42,777 nucleotides of DNA, from positions 1 to 42,777 of the forward strand of contig CAMNEH010000011.1 in NCBI GenBank assembly GCA_946536315.1, written 5' to 3'. A program made the position numbers and the translations under genes. The stretch comes from an uncultured Clostridia bacterium. Its GTDB lineage: Bacteria; Bacillota; Clostridia; Christensenellales; Aristaeellaceae. The notes beneath the pieces were generated by a model. The model searched no databases and was not told the origin of the DNA. It saw nothing but the letters and a program-made list of their open reading frames with translations. Shown in pieces: positions 24,539-32,480 of this stretch. The first letter of the stretch is position 1. Each line of letters begins with the position of its first letter.

Positions 24539-25504
24539 ATGGCATTGGTCACATCTAAAGAAATGTTTGAAAAAGCGTATGCGGGTGGTTACGCTATCGG
24601 CGCCTTCAACGTGAACAATATGGAAATTGTTCAGGGCATCACCGAAGCGGCGTCCATGGAAAAGGCGCCTGTGATCCTGCAGGTGTCCAAGGGCGCCCGC
24701 AAATACGCCAATCATACCTACCTGACCAAAATGGTTGAAGCCGCGATCGAGGAGACGGACCTTCCAATCGTTCTTCATCTGGATCATGGTCCTGATTTTG
24801 AGACCTGCAAGAGCTGCATCGACGGCGGCTTTACCTCCGTGATGATCGACAAGAGCGGCCTGCCCTTTGAGGAGAACATCAAGGAAACGCGCCGCGTGGT
24901 GGAATATGCGCATGACCACGGCGTTGTGGTCGAGGCGGAGCTCGGCACCCTCGCCGGTGTTGAGGACGAGGTCAAGGTGTCCGCGGAGGATTCTTCTTAC
25001 ACGCATCCGGAAGAAGTCGAAGAATTCGTGACCCGCACCGGGTGCGACTCGCTGGCCATCGCCATTGGCACCAGTCATGGCGCTTACAAATTCACACCCG
25101 CGCAGTGCACGCGGAATGCGGATGGCATCCTGGTGCCCCCGCCCCTGCGCTTTGACGTTCTGGAGGAAGTATCCAAGCGGCTGCCCGGCTTCCCGATCGT
25201 GCTGCACGGCGCCTCCTCTGTCCCGCAGGAATTCGTGAAGATCATCAATGAAAACGGCGGCAAGCTTCCGGACGCTGTCGGCATTCCGGAAGAGCAGCTG
25301 CGCAAGGCCGCGAGTATGGCGGTATGCAAGATCAACATCGACAGCGACCTGCGTCTGGCCTTTACTGCCATGATCCGCAAGCATCTGGTGGAGCACCCGG
25401 ACCATTTCGATCCGCGTCAGTATCTGACCGACGCGCGCAACGCGCTGCGTGACATGGTCCGCCATAAGATCGTGGACGTGCTGGGCTGCAACGGGAAGGC
25501 GTAA
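24539..25504 (+). CDS. fba: Class II fructose-bisphosphate aldolase
   Basis: Zinc-dependent aldolase that interconverts fructose-1,6-bisphosphate with glyceraldehyde-3-phosphate and dihydroxyacetone phosphate in glycolysis. The 321-residue protein has the catalytic VLHLDHG (D82, zinc ligand H83), EAELGTLAG, the IGTSHGAYKF zinc-histidine loop, and LHGASSVP followed by KINIDSDLRL, which binds phosphate. The DSSYTHPEEVEEFV stretch places it with the tagatose/fructose aldolase type common in Firmicutes. Fructose bisphosphate is the more likely substrate given the absence of tagatose genes nearby. Confidence 0.96.
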   Translation: MALVTSKEMFEKAYAGGYAIGAFNVNNMEIVQGITEAASMEKAPVILQVSKGARKYANHTYLTKMVEAAIEETDLPIVLHLDHGPDFETCKSCIDGGFTSVMIDKSGLPFEENIKETRRVVEYAHDHGVVVEAELGTLAGVEDEVKVSAEDSSYTHPEEVEEFVTRTGCDSLAIAIGTSHGAYKFTPAQCTRNADGILVPPPLRFDVLEEVSKRLPGFPIVLHGASSVPQEFVKIINENGGKLPDAVGIPEEQLRKAASMAVCKINIDSDLRLAFTAMIRKHLVEHPDHFDPRQYLTDARNALRDMVRHKIVDVLGCNGKA

Positions 25505-25551
25505 CCCCGCCCGGTAAATCTCCATACAGACAGGCGCAAAGGAGGTACAGT

Positions 25552-26442
25552 ATGATTCATTGCAAATGGTCGAGTTATGCCCTGTGCGTGATACTGCTGC
25601 TCAGCCTGACTTTGGCAGCGGCCGAGCCCGTCGCCATCGCCCCCGAGGTCGTATCCGGACGGATCATGGCTTATGTGGTGAACAGCGACGGCGCGGATGT
25701 CTATCAGGATGTCTTTATGGACGGCGCCAGCCTTGAGCCTGTTGAAACCATCGCCTATGGGACTGAAATCGACATTCAGACCCTCGGGCTTGGATACTGC
25801 CGCCTCCGCCGTGACAGCAAAGATTTATTGTATGTGAGGACCTCCGACCTTTCTTTCAGCAACGAAGATTTTGAAAACCAGCTCGCGATCGTATTCCTGA
25901 AGCGCACGAAAAACCTGCCGCTGCACCGCACCGCCAGCGCGTCGTCCAAGACGCTCACTAAAGTGCCGGACGGCAGCTATGTCGTGGTGCTGGAAAAGGG
26001 CGATGAGTTTTCCCGCGTGCTGTACGGAAAGTACGACGGGTATCTGCAAAACAGCTATCTGTCTTTCCGCGTGGCGTGGCCCAACGAGGTCAGCCAGGGC
26101 ATCCTGCGCGACCCCAATAATGCCAAACACATTACCACAGTCAACCTGCGCTCCGCTGATTCCCTCAACGGGAAAAAGGTGACGACGCTGCCCACGTTTG
26201 ACAAAAGAACAAAAAAGCCCTATGTCGTCACCGTTCTTCAGTTCAAGGGCGAATGGGCGGAGATTGAGACCAGCACTGGCATTCATGGCTACCTCAAATC
26301 AGAATGGGTAGAACTCAGGGAGCCGATCCACTCGGAAGACATTCCGACAACGGAGGATGCCTCAGACGCTGCGCTGGACGACGACGAGGAAGAAGCGGTT
26401 GCTGTGGATGAGGAAGACCTTGCCCCGGAATGGGAAGAATAA
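25552..26442 (+). CDS. Exported SH3-repeat protein with acidic tail
   Basis: No named family recognised beyond SH3b-type repeats. The 296-residue protein has a signal peptide (hydrophobic 9-23, AAA-EP), then three repeats of a bacterial SH3-like pattern (about 35-100, 108-170 and 190-258), of which the middle one reads LPLHRTASASSKTLTKVPDG and GYLQNSYL. The last 35 residues are strongly acidic (runs of D and E). It would be released or wall-associated; SH3b domains often bind peptidoglycan peptides. A strong AAAGGAGG precedes ATG 25552. It is only 47 bp after fba and may share that transcript, ending at the terminator at 26502-26533. Confidence 0.82.
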   Translation: MIHCKWSSYALCVILLLSLTLAAAEPVAIAPEVVSGRIMAYVVNSDGADVYQDVFMDGASLEPVETIAYGTEIDIQTLGLGYCRLRRDSKDLLYVRTSDLSFSNEDFENQLAIVFLKRTKNLPLHRTASASSKTLTKVPDGSYVVVLEKGDEFSRVLYGKYDGYLQNSYLSFRVAWPNEVSQGILRDPNNAKHITTVNLRSADSLNGKKVTTLPTFDKRTKKPYVVTVLQFKGEWAEIETSTGIHGYLKSEWVELREPIHSEDIPTTEDASDAALDDDEEEAVAVDEEDLAPEWEE

Positions 26443-26452
26443 CCTGCCTGCC

Positions 26453-26498
26453 CGTCAAAGACGATGATGGGGTTTCTTGCTTCGCGATGTCTTTGACG
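26453..26498. repeat. Long-armed inverted repeat
   Basis: CGTCAAAGAC (26453-26462) and GTCTTTGACG (26489-26498) are perfect 10-bp arms around a 26-nt loop. It is directly followed by the C-rich terminator hairpin. The compound structure, bounded by noncoding sequence, looks like the palindromic intergenic elements dispersed in many gut Firmicutes genomes; no second copy was seen in this window. Confidence 0.55.
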
Positions 26499-26501
26499 GA
26501 T

Positions 26502-26533
26502 TCCTCCCCCTGTCGAAGGGGGAGGATATTTTT
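26502..26533 (+). terminator. Intrinsic terminator after the SH3-repeat gene
   Basis: Arms TCCTCCCCC (26502-26510) and GGGGGAGGA (26518-26526) form a perfect 9-bp stem with a 7-nt loop, followed by TATTTTT. Likely ends the fba/SH3-protein transcript before the alcohol dehydrogenase gene. The gap 26443-26606 holds this, the preceding inverted repeat and the next gene's GGAGG site; no convincing promoter was seen in it. Confidence 0.8.
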
Positions 26534-26606
26534 GATTCGGCGATGTCAGGCGGCGCCGCATGCGCGCCTGCATCGCATATTCTGAAACAACGGAGGACCA
26601 CGGAAT

Positions 26607-27791
26607 ATGTTCGGATTCACCTATTGCGCGCCGACAAAAGTCGTGTTTGGCCGGGATACTGAGCTGCAGACCGGCTCGCTGATCCGTGAATGCGGCGGTA
26701 CGAAGGCGCTGATCCACTATGGCGGAAAAAGCGCGGCGCGCTCCGGTGTCCTGGATCGGGTCAGGCAATCGCTGGACGCAGCGGGGATTCCCTATATCAC
26801 GCTGGGCGGCGTCGTGCCGAACCCTCGGCTGGGGCTGGTCCGTCAGGGCATCGCGCTGGCGCAGGAGCATCGGGTCGACTTTCTGCTCGCGGTGGGCGGC
26901 GGATCAGTGATCGACTCCGCCAAGGCGATCGCGTACGGGCTGGCAGAGCCTGACAGCGGCGTGTGGGAATTGTATTTGCGCCAACGTCAGGCGAAAGGCT
27001 GTCTGCCGCTGGGCTGTGTGGTCACTATCGCAGCCGCTGGCAGCGAAATGAGCATTTCCAGCGTCATCACCAACGAGGATACCGGCGAAAAAAGGTCCTA
27101 CAACGACCAGCTTTCGCGACCGCGCTTCGCAGTGATGAACCCCGCGCTGACAATCACCCTTCCGGATTACCAGACACAGGCCGGCTGCGCGGATATTATG
27201 ATGCATACCATGGAACGGTATTTCACCCAGGGCGGCAACATGGAATTGACGGACGAGCTCGCGGAAGGGCTGCTGCGCACGGTGATGAAGAACGCGGAAA
27301 TCCTGCACCGTGACCCGACAAACTATGACGCGCGGGCGGAGGTCATGTGGGCCAGCAGCCTTTCGCACAATGGACTGACGGGCTGCGGAAACGACGGCGG
27401 GGACTTTGCCGCGCATATGCTCGAGCACGCGCTGGGCGGGCTGTATGACGTGACGCACGGCGCGGAGCTGACCGCGATCTGGCCAGCCTGGGCCCGGTAT
27501 GTATATCGGGATTGCCTGCCCCGGTTTGTGCGTTATGCGATCAAAGTCATGGGCGTAGAGGACGTGGGGCAGGACGACGAACAGATCGCCCTGGAGGGCA
27601 TTGCGCGTATGGAGGCGTTCTATCGCCGGATCGGCATGCCGACAAATCTGCGCGAGCTGGGCGTGAATCCCTCAGAGGAAGACATACAGACGCTGACCCA
27701 AGAATGCGCTGCTGCCAGCAACGGAAAAAAGGGAAGCGCAAAGGTGCTCTTCCCCGAGGATATGGCGAATATTTTCCGGCAGGCGAGATAA
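26607..27791 (+). CDS. Iron-containing alcohol dehydrogenase (butanol dehydrogenase/YqhD-like)
   Basis: NAD(P)H-dependent reduction of aldehydes to alcohols, in fermentation or aldehyde detoxification. The 394-residue protein has the cofactor loop LAVGGGSVIDSAKAIA, PAAGSEMS-like AAAGSEMSISSVITN, and metal ligands D in CADIMMHTMERYF, H in AAHMLEHALGG and H in DVTHGAELTAIWPAW. These phrases match the BDH/YqhD branch. GGAGG lies about 12 nt upstream of the ATG. It is followed after 18 bp by the PrsW-type gene. The true substrate is not determinable from sequence; NADPH preference is common in this branch. Confidence 0.93.
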   Translation: MFGFTYCAPTKVVFGRDTELQTGSLIRECGGTKALIHYGGKSAARSGVLDRVRQSLDAAGIPYITLGGVVPNPRLGLVRQGIALAQEHRVDFLLAVGGGSVIDSAKAIAYGLAEPDSGVWELYLRQRQAKGCLPLGCVVTIAAAGSEMSISSVITNEDTGEKRSYNDQLSRPRFAVMNPALTITLPDYQTQAGCADIMMHTMERYFTQGGNMELTDELAEGLLRTVMKNAEILHRDPTNYDARAEVMWASSLSHNGLTGCGNDGGDFAAHMLEHALGGLYDVTHGAELTAIWPAWARYVYRDCLPRFVRYAIKVMGVEDVGQDDEQIALEGIARMEAFYRRIGMPTNLRELGVNPSEEDIQTLTQECAAASNGKKGSAKVLFPEDMANIFRQAR

Positions 27792-27809
27792 AACGAGAGG
27801 AGAAGCTGC

Positions 27810-28586
27810 ATGGGTTTCCTGATTGAGTTACTGTTTTCTCTGGTCTTCAGAATTCCTCTTCTGCGTATGATCATTCTGGCCGTTGTGCCGGCGCTGGCGC
27901 TTCTGCTCTATGTACGCCGGAAGGACCGGCTGGAGGCTGAACCGCCTGAATTGATCTGGTCGCTCGTCGGCCTGGGCGTGGTCTCTGTGCTGATCGCGTT
28001 CATCGTCGAGCTGGCTGGGCTGGCAGCGCTCAAAGCGCTGTTTCGCGACCAGCATTTGCTGTTTCAGATCCTGCACTGGTATCTGGTCGTCGGCATCGGC
28101 GAAGAGCTCAGCAAATATGTGGTGCTGCGCGCGCGTACGTGGAAAGATCCGCATTTCAATTGTCTGTTTGACGGGATGGTCTATGCCGTGGCGGTTTCTG
28201 CCGGATTTGCGCTGGCGGAAAATATCGTCTACGCTTTCCGGTACGGCGCTGGCGTGCTCATGGCGCGCGGACTGGTATCCATACCGGCACATATCAGCTT
28301 TTCGGTATTCATGGGGGCATGGTACAGCGCCGCAAAGCGCTACGCGATGGCAGGCGAGACGCAGAAGGCGAAGCGTTGCCATGCGCTGGCCGTGCTGGTG
28401 CCCGCTATCGCGCACGGCACGTTTGACCTGATGGCGTCCAACACGCAATCAACCGGCATGATCATCGCGTTTGTCATCTTTATCATTCTGATGTTTGTCA
28501 TCGCATGGCGGATGCTCAAATCACTGGCAGACCGGGATACTTACCTGGAGTCCCGGACGCCGGTAGAGGGCATTTTTCACAACTGA
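27810..28586 (+). CDS. PrsW family intramembrane metalloprotease
   Basis: Multi-pass membrane protein; in B. subtilis PrsW cleaves an anti-sigma factor at site 1. The 258-residue protein has about seven hydrophobic segments and the family motifs GIGEELSKY (E98, E99, K102), FALAENIVY (E137), IPAHISF (H161) and AHGTFD (H202), all expected for a CPBP/PrsW active site. GAGGAG precedes the ATG. No anti-sigma/sigma pair is adjacent, so the target is unknown. Its 3' end overlaps the convergent epimerase gene by 10 bp. Confidence 0.9.
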   Translation: MGFLIELLFSLVFRIPLLRMIILAVVPALALLLYVRRKDRLEAEPPELIWSLVGLGVVSVLIAFIVELAGLAALKALFRDQHLLFQILHWYLVVGIGEELSKYVVLRARTWKDPHFNCLFDGMVYAVAVSAGFALAENIVYAFRYGAGVLMARGLVSIPAHISFSVFMGAWYSAAKRYAMAGETQKAKRCHALAVLVPAIAHGTFDLMASNTQSTGMIIAFVIFIILMFVIAWRMLKSLADRDTYLESRTPVEGIFHN

Positions 28587-29437
28587 GACAGAAAAGTGAC
28601 CGTGTGGGTCCGCTCCGCGCATTCGCCCGGCTGCAGGCGGATCATGCCCGGCTTGTGGGCGATCTGCATGTCCGCATCCACATAATCCGGCGCGTTGCAC
28701 CACGGCTCGATGCAGATGTAATCAGCGCCGGGCTTGGTCCACAGCATCAGGACGTCCATGCCGTCATAATCCACGCGGATCCGACGGGCACTCACGCTGC
28801 TTTTCAGCGTCACGCTGCGGCTCTTCAGCGAAGGGAATACCAGCGCGTCCACGGCGAAGTACGCCGTTTTCAATGGCAGCTCCGCGGCGCATTCAGCCAT
28901 GATGACCGGCTCGCGCTTGATCAGGTTGCCTACCAATTCTGATACGGCCAGGGTTTCCGGCTGCGCGAATTCTACGGTGTACGCCTCCAGCCCGCCCGGG
29001 GTGGCCCAGGCTTCGTGGGAGCCTACGGAATACCAGAAGGGCCGGTCATCCAGATTCATGACACTGTAAGTGATCACGATGGACGCCCCGTCCAGCCGGT
29101 ACGCGGCGCGGAATTCATACCTGAAGGGAAAGCCGGGACGCTGCTCCGTCAGCAGAAATACGGCGCAGTCCTTCTCCGCGCGCTCAACCGTCCATTCGAC
29201 TGTGCGCGCGAAGCCATGCTTAGGCATCTCGTACCGCTCGCCGTCCAAATAATAGGCGTCCTCGCGCAGCCCGCCGCAAACAGGAAACATGATCGGCGCG
29301 CGGCCGGTCCAGTACTTCGGGTCACCCTGCCACAGGCGCTGTGTGCCATCGCGCTCGAGCACGGACTGCATTTCCGCTCCGCGGGTAGAAATATCGACCC
29401 TCAGGTCTGCGTTGCTGATGGTGATAAGCTGGCTCAT
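28577..29437 (-). CDS. Aldose 1-epimerase family protein (LacX-like)
   Basis: Expected to interconvert sugar anomers in the cytoplasm. The 286-residue protein has GRAPIMFPVCGGL, the substrate-side MPKHGFAR, the catalytic-histidine segment GSHEAWATP and the catalytic-glutamate segment CIEPWCNAPD. This combination matches the LacX/YeaD-like branch rather than classical GalM. No sugar-specific partner is adjacent, so the substrate is open. GGAGG-like GCGGAGG precedes the ATG, and a good promoter with a central dyad is upstream. Confidence 0.9.
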   Translation of the reverse strand: MSQLITISNADLRVDISTRGAEMQSVLERDGTQRLWQGDPKYWTGRAPIMFPVCGGLREDAYYLDGERYEMPKHGFARTVEWTVERAEKDCAVFLLTEQRPGFPFRYEFRAAYRLDGASIVITYSVMNLDDRPFWYSVGSHEAWATPGGLEAYTVEFAQPETLAVSELVGNLIKREPVIMAECAAELPLKTAYFAVDALVFPSLKSRSVTLKSSVSARRIRVDYDGMDVLMLWTKPGADYICIEPWCNAPDYVDADMQIAHKPGMIRLQPGECAERTHTVTFLSQL

Positions 29438-29473
29438 AAATCATCCTCCGCTTTCATGGTCTGGGTGCCTGCA

Positions 29474-29502
29474 AGCATAACACGTTTGCCGTGTGAGGTC
29501 AA
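29474..29502 (-). promoter_or_regulatory. Promoter of the epimerase gene with dyad in the spacer
   Basis: On the minus strand TTGACC (29497-29502) and TATGCT (29474-29479) are separated by 17 bp. A perfect 5-bp dyad, ACACG/CGTGT (29480-29494), occupies the spacer and could be an operator for an unseen repressor. Confidence 0.65.
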
Positions 29503-29547
29503 TATCCGCACCGCTGATTTCGTCAACTGTTTCCGCCAAAAACAGGA

Positions 29548-29576
29548 TTGACTTTCCGGACAGGTTGTGATAGCAT
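29548..29576 (+). promoter_or_regulatory. Promoter upstream of the FMN riboswitch
   Basis: TTGACT (29548-29553) and TAGCAT (29571-29576) with a 17-bp spacer; an overlapping CATAAT (29574-29579) is a less well spaced alternative. Transcription would start around 29583, some 33 nt before the riboswitch P1 stem. Confidence 0.6.
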
Positions 29577-29615
29577 AATCACGCGGTACCAATACGGTCC
29601 GCAGCCTCCTCAAAG

Positions 29616-29734
29616 TGTCTTTCAGGGCAGGGTGTGATTCCCGACCGGCGGTACAGTCCGCGAACCGTTCCTCTGGAGCGGCCGACCCAGGTGCAACTCC
29701 GGGACCGACAGTATAGTCTGGATGGAAGAAGACA
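29616..29734 (+). ncRNA. FMN riboswitch (RFN element)
   Basis: Aptamer that binds flavin mononucleotide and usually shuts expression off. The conserved core is readable in order: TTCAGGGCAGGGTG, ATTCCCGACCGGCGGTA, AGTCCGCGA, CCGACCCAGGTG, AACTCCGGGACCGACAGTA and AGTCTGGATGGAAGA. P1 is formed by TGTCTT (29616-29621) and AAGACA (29729-29734). It is followed by a GATACG/CGTATC hairpin and a terminator, then ribU. Confidence 0.97.
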
Positions 29735-29759
29735 GCTTTGATACGCCTGTCACGTATCG

Positions 29760-29797
29760 TTGCTCGCCTCTGAAAGCTTCAGGAGGCGAGCAATTTT
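29760..29797 (+). terminator. Riboswitch expression-platform terminator
   Basis: TTGCTCGCCTC and GAGGCGAGCAA form an 11-bp stem, extended by TGAA/TTCA with one bulge, then TTTT. Placed 25 nt after the aptamer and 13 nt before the ribU ribosome-binding site AAGGAGG, it fits FMN-triggered premature termination. The upstream hairpin 29739-29758 may take part in the switch. Confidence 0.9.
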
Positions 29798-29824
29798 ATG
29801 GTCTGTCTGAAGGAGGCAACAGTC

Positions 29825-30427
29825 ATGATCAACACATCGAAGCGCGAAAAAACCTATCTCACTACCCCTTATCTGACCAGAATGGCGATCCTGGTGGCGA
29901 TCGCCTCCATTCTGTTCATGGTCGAAATCCCTGTCGTCGCGTTTTACAAGCTGGACCTGTCCAATGTGCCGGTGCTGCTGGGCGCTTTCTCCATGGGCGC
30001 GGTGCCCGGAATGATCATCCTCGCGTTGAAAGCGCTGATCGGCCTGCTTCATTCATCCTCTGCGGGTGTGGGAGAGCTGGCCGACCTGATCATGGGCGCT
30101 GCGCTGGTTCTGCCCGCGGCCATCATTTATCAGCGCAATAAAACCAAACGCACCGCGCTGATCGGCATGGGCATCGGAACCCTCTGCATGGTCGTGGTCA
30201 GCGTGTTTGTCAACAAGTGGATCATGCTGCCCTTCTATATGGGCGCGTTCCACATGGATATGGACAGCATCATCCGCTTTGCCAATGTCGGCGGCGTCGA
30301 TTCCGAATGGAAGCTGCTGCTGCTGATCACGGGGCCGTTCAATCTGCTGAAGGGCATCGTGCTCAGTATTGTGACCGGACTGATCTATAAGCCGCTGTCT
30401 CCATTGCTGAAAGCGAAGATACGTTAA
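29825..30427 (+). CDS. ribU: RibU, riboflavin-specific S component of an ECF transporter
   Basis: Membrane protein that captures riboflavin and works with a shared EcfA/A'/T module, which is not in this window. The 200-residue protein has five or six membrane segments; the segments after YLTRMAILVAIASILFMVEIP and FYKLDLSNVPVLLGAFSMGAVPG follow the family pattern. The open frame begins at an ATG (29798) inside the terminator tail, but the ATG at 29825 with AAGGAGG 8 nt away is the true start. Identity is strongly supported by the FMN riboswitch. Confidence 0.95.
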   Translation: MINTSKREKTYLTTPYLTRMAILVAIASILFMVEIPVVAFYKLDLSNVPVLLGAFSMGAVPGMIILALKALIGLLHSSSAGVGELADLIMGAALVLPAAIIYQRNKTKRTALIGMGIGTLCMVVVSVFVNKWIMLPFYMGAFHMDMDSIIRFANVGGVDSEWKLLLLITGPFNLLKGIVLSIVTGLIYKPLSPLLKAKIR

Positions 30428-30441
30428 TACGGAGTCTGACA

Positions 30442-31308
30442 ATGGAACCAATCGTACTTTGTGGTACAATAACGCATGGCCGCGGTAAGGGCCATCAGGC
30501 GGGATTCCCTACAGCCAACCTGAGCGCCGCGCATTCTGAATTGCCCGCCTATGGCGTCTACGCCAGCCTGTATCTGTCGGAAGATGCGCAGCTGCTGACA
30601 GGCGTCACGAATGTCGGCCCGCGTCCCACGGCGGATCAGGATCCCCGGCCGACCGTCGAAACCTGGATGCCGGCATTTCACGGCGACGTATATGGTGAAA
30701 CGGCCTGCGTGGTGCTCCTTCAGCGGCTGCGGGACATTCAAAAGTTCAGCTCTATGGCTGAGCTGAAGCGCCAGATCGACGAGGACGCGCGGAAGGCTTC
30801 CGCCGTGACCGCGCCATATCTGCTGGGAAGCGTCCTTACGCGAAGCGCGGAGGAGACCCGCGCGCTGGGCGCGCAGCTGGCCGGATACTTGAAGGCCGGC
30901 GACGTGCTGACGCTCTCCGGCCCGCTCGGTGCCGGAAAGAGTGAGCTGGCCAGGGGCATCGCGCGCGGACTCGGCATCGCCGGCGCGCTGCCCAGTCCGA
31001 CCTTTACCATCCTGAACGTTTATCAGGGCAGCGCGTTTCCGCTGTATCATTATGACTGGTACCGCGTGGAGGACCCGGAAGAGCTGGTGGCGATCGGCGC
31101 AGAGGAGCAATTGCCCGGTGACGGCGTCACACTCGTCGAATGGTCGGAGCAGGCGCCGGAGCTGCTTCCGGAAGATCGCCTGGCGGTCCGGCTGATTTCA
31201 CTGGAAGAAGAACAGCGGCTGGTCTGCCTGAGGCCGCTCGGCCGCTTCAGGCAGGACGACAGCTGGCTGCGGGAGTTGAAACAGGAATATGCTGATCTAT
31301 CTGCTTGA
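30442..31308 (+). CDS. Riboflavin kinase domain fused to TsaE (t6A ATPase)
   Basis: A single 288-residue frame joins two unrelated activities. Residues 1 to about 125 are a riboflavin kinase domain of the RibF C-terminal type: GTITHGRGKG, the GFPTANL motif (21-27), AYGVYAS, GVTNVGPRPT and VETWM (E73), then HGDVYGE. Residues about 131-288 are TsaE, the ATPase of tRNA N6-threonylcarbamoyladenosine synthesis: TRSAEETRALG, Walker A GPLGAGKS (160-167), PSPTFTILNVY, YHYDWYR (H203, D205) and VTLVEWSEQAP. The usual N-terminal FMN adenylyltransferase half of RibF is missing. It lies 14 bp after ribU with CGGAG upstream, and overlaps tsaB by 20 bp. Both halves look intact; the junction has no frameshift or low-complexity break. 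Confidence 0.92.
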   Translation: MEPIVLCGTITHGRGKGHQAGFPTANLSAAHSELPAYGVYASLYLSEDAQLLTGVTNVGPRPTADQDPRPTVETWMPAFHGDVYGETACVVLLQRLRDIQKFSSMAELKRQIDEDARKASAVTAPYLLGSVLTRSAEETRALGAQLAGYLKAGDVLTLSGPLGAGKSELARGIARGLGIAGALPSPTFTILNVYQGSAFPLYHYDWYRVEDPEELVAIGAEEQLPGDGVTLVEWSEQAPELLPEDRLAVRLISLEEEQRLVCLRPLGRFRQDDSWLRELKQEYADLSA

Positions 31309-31993
31309 CACCTCGGGTCCTTCGGTCGGGGTAGCGCTGTGGCAGGACGGCGTGATCCTTTATGAGGCGACCCTGAACCATCGGCTGACGCATTCGGAAA
31401 CGGCCCTGCCGATGACGGAAGAGGCTTACCTGCATACCGGTCTGACGCCCGCACAGACGGACGTCTTTGCAGTCGTTTCCGGTCCCGGTTCGTTTACCGG
31501 GGTCAGGATCGGCGTCACTACGGTGAAAGCGCTCGCCCGCGCGAACGGCAAGCCCTGTGTCGCGGTTTCCGCGCTGGAAGCGATGGCGAGAAGCCAGGGA
31601 AAGTTTGACGGCGTCGTCTGCCCAATGCAGAACGCGCGCCGGCAGCAGGTTTACGCCGCCGCGTTTGACGGGCTGACCGGAGAGCGTCTGCTGGAAGAAC
31701 AGCCGATTTCGCTCAACGATCTCATGAGGGAGCTTGCTTCCCTGGCCAAAGGACGGCTGGTGCTGCTGACGGGCGATGGCTGGCTGGCGTATCGGGAGGC
31801 GCTTTCCCCGCTGCCGGAGGGCTGGCTTCACGCGGGGGCGGAAAATGTGTTCCTGCGCCCGGCCGCCGCCGCGGCGCTCGCGGCGGAGCGCATCGATACC
31901 GCGGTGGACTGCGGCGCGCTGAAACCATTTTACCTTCGCCCGCCGCAGGCTGTCCGGCAAAAAAATCTGGTGGAGACCGCGAAGCATGAATGA
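31289..31993 (+). CDS. tsaB: tRNA t6A biosynthesis protein TsaB
   Basis: Inactive paralogue of TsaD that scaffolds the TsaB-TsaD-TsaE complex forming t6A37 on ANN-decoding tRNAs. The 234-residue protein has the N-terminal LIYLLDTSGPSVGVALW, HRLTHSETALPM, VVSGPGSFTGVRIGVTTVKALA and MQNARRQQVYAAAF, all diagnostic. Its ATG lies inside the 3' end of the fusion gene (20-bp overlap), indicating translational coupling to the TsaE half. The C-terminal part ends KPFYLRPPQAVRQK, typical of the family. tsaD itself is not in the window. Confidence 0.95.
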   Translation: MLIYLLDTSGPSVGVALWQDGVILYEATLNHRLTHSETALPMTEEAYLHTGLTPAQTDVFAVVSGPGSFTGVRIGVTTVKALARANGKPCVAVSALEAMARSQGKFDGVVCPMQNARRQQVYAAAFDGLTGERLLEEQPISLNDLMRELASLAKGRLVLLTGDGWLAYREALSPLPEGWLHAGAENVFLRPAAAAALAAERIDTAVDCGALKPFYLRPPQAVRQKNLVETAKHE

Positions 31994-32480
31994 ACCGATC
32001 ATCCGTCGCATGACCATCAACGACGTCCCGGCCGTCTGGGCAATCGAATGCGCGACCTTTCCCACGCCATGGAGCCTGCGGGACTTTGAGCACGAGATGT
32101 CAGAGAATCCCTGCGCCCGCTATCTGGTCGCGGATCGCGGCGGGAATATTGTGGGCTTTGCCGGGATCCATGTAATTCTGGACGAAGGCCACATCACGAA
32201 TATTGCCGTGCGTGAGGATGAGCGCGGCCGGGGACTTGGGCGCCAACTGACGAAGGATCTGTTGCAGTATGCCGCCAATCTGGGCGTTCAGTATGTGACG
32301 CTCGAGGTCCGGGAAAACAATGAGCCGGCCAAAGCGCTTTACCGGTCTCTGGGATTCATCAAAGTTGGTGTCCGGAAAAAGTATTATGAAAACCAGACAG
32401 ACGCGCATATCATGGTTACAGATCAAATGCCGCCCGCTGATCCGGATTTCACGGAAGAGGAGACGGCATTCGAGGATTAA
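31986..32480 (+). CDS. rimI: RimI-type ribosomal protein alanine N-acetyltransferase
   Basis: GNAT enzyme that acetylates the N terminus of ribosomal protein S18, or another substrate in some Firmicutes. The 164-residue protein has the acetyl-CoA-binding loop DERGRGLGRQL, ITNIAVRED before it, and VTLEVRENNEPAKALYRSLGF after it, matching RimI. An acidic C-terminal tail of about 15 residues is added. It overlaps tsaB by 8 bp, keeping the tsaE-tsaB-rimI order found across Firmicutes. The next gene is convergent and overlaps its end by 4 bp. Confidence 0.93.
   Translation: MNEPIIRRMTINDVPAVWAIECATFPTPWSLRDFEHEMSENPCARYLVADRGGNIVGFAGIHVILDEGHITNIAVREDERGRGLGRQLTKDLLQYAANLGVQYVTLEVRENNEPAKALYRSLGFIKVGVRKKYYENQTDAHIMVTDQMPPADPDFTEEETAFED

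Noticed and set aside
24368-25525. A 385-codon minus-strand frame opposite fba
   Set aside because: Covers a textbook aldolase on the plus strand and shows only shadow composition (R/H/V-rich).
29798-29824. Longer RibU starting at 29798
   Set aside because: That ATG lies in the T-tail of the riboswitch terminator and before the AAGGAGG site; ATG 29825 is correctly spaced.
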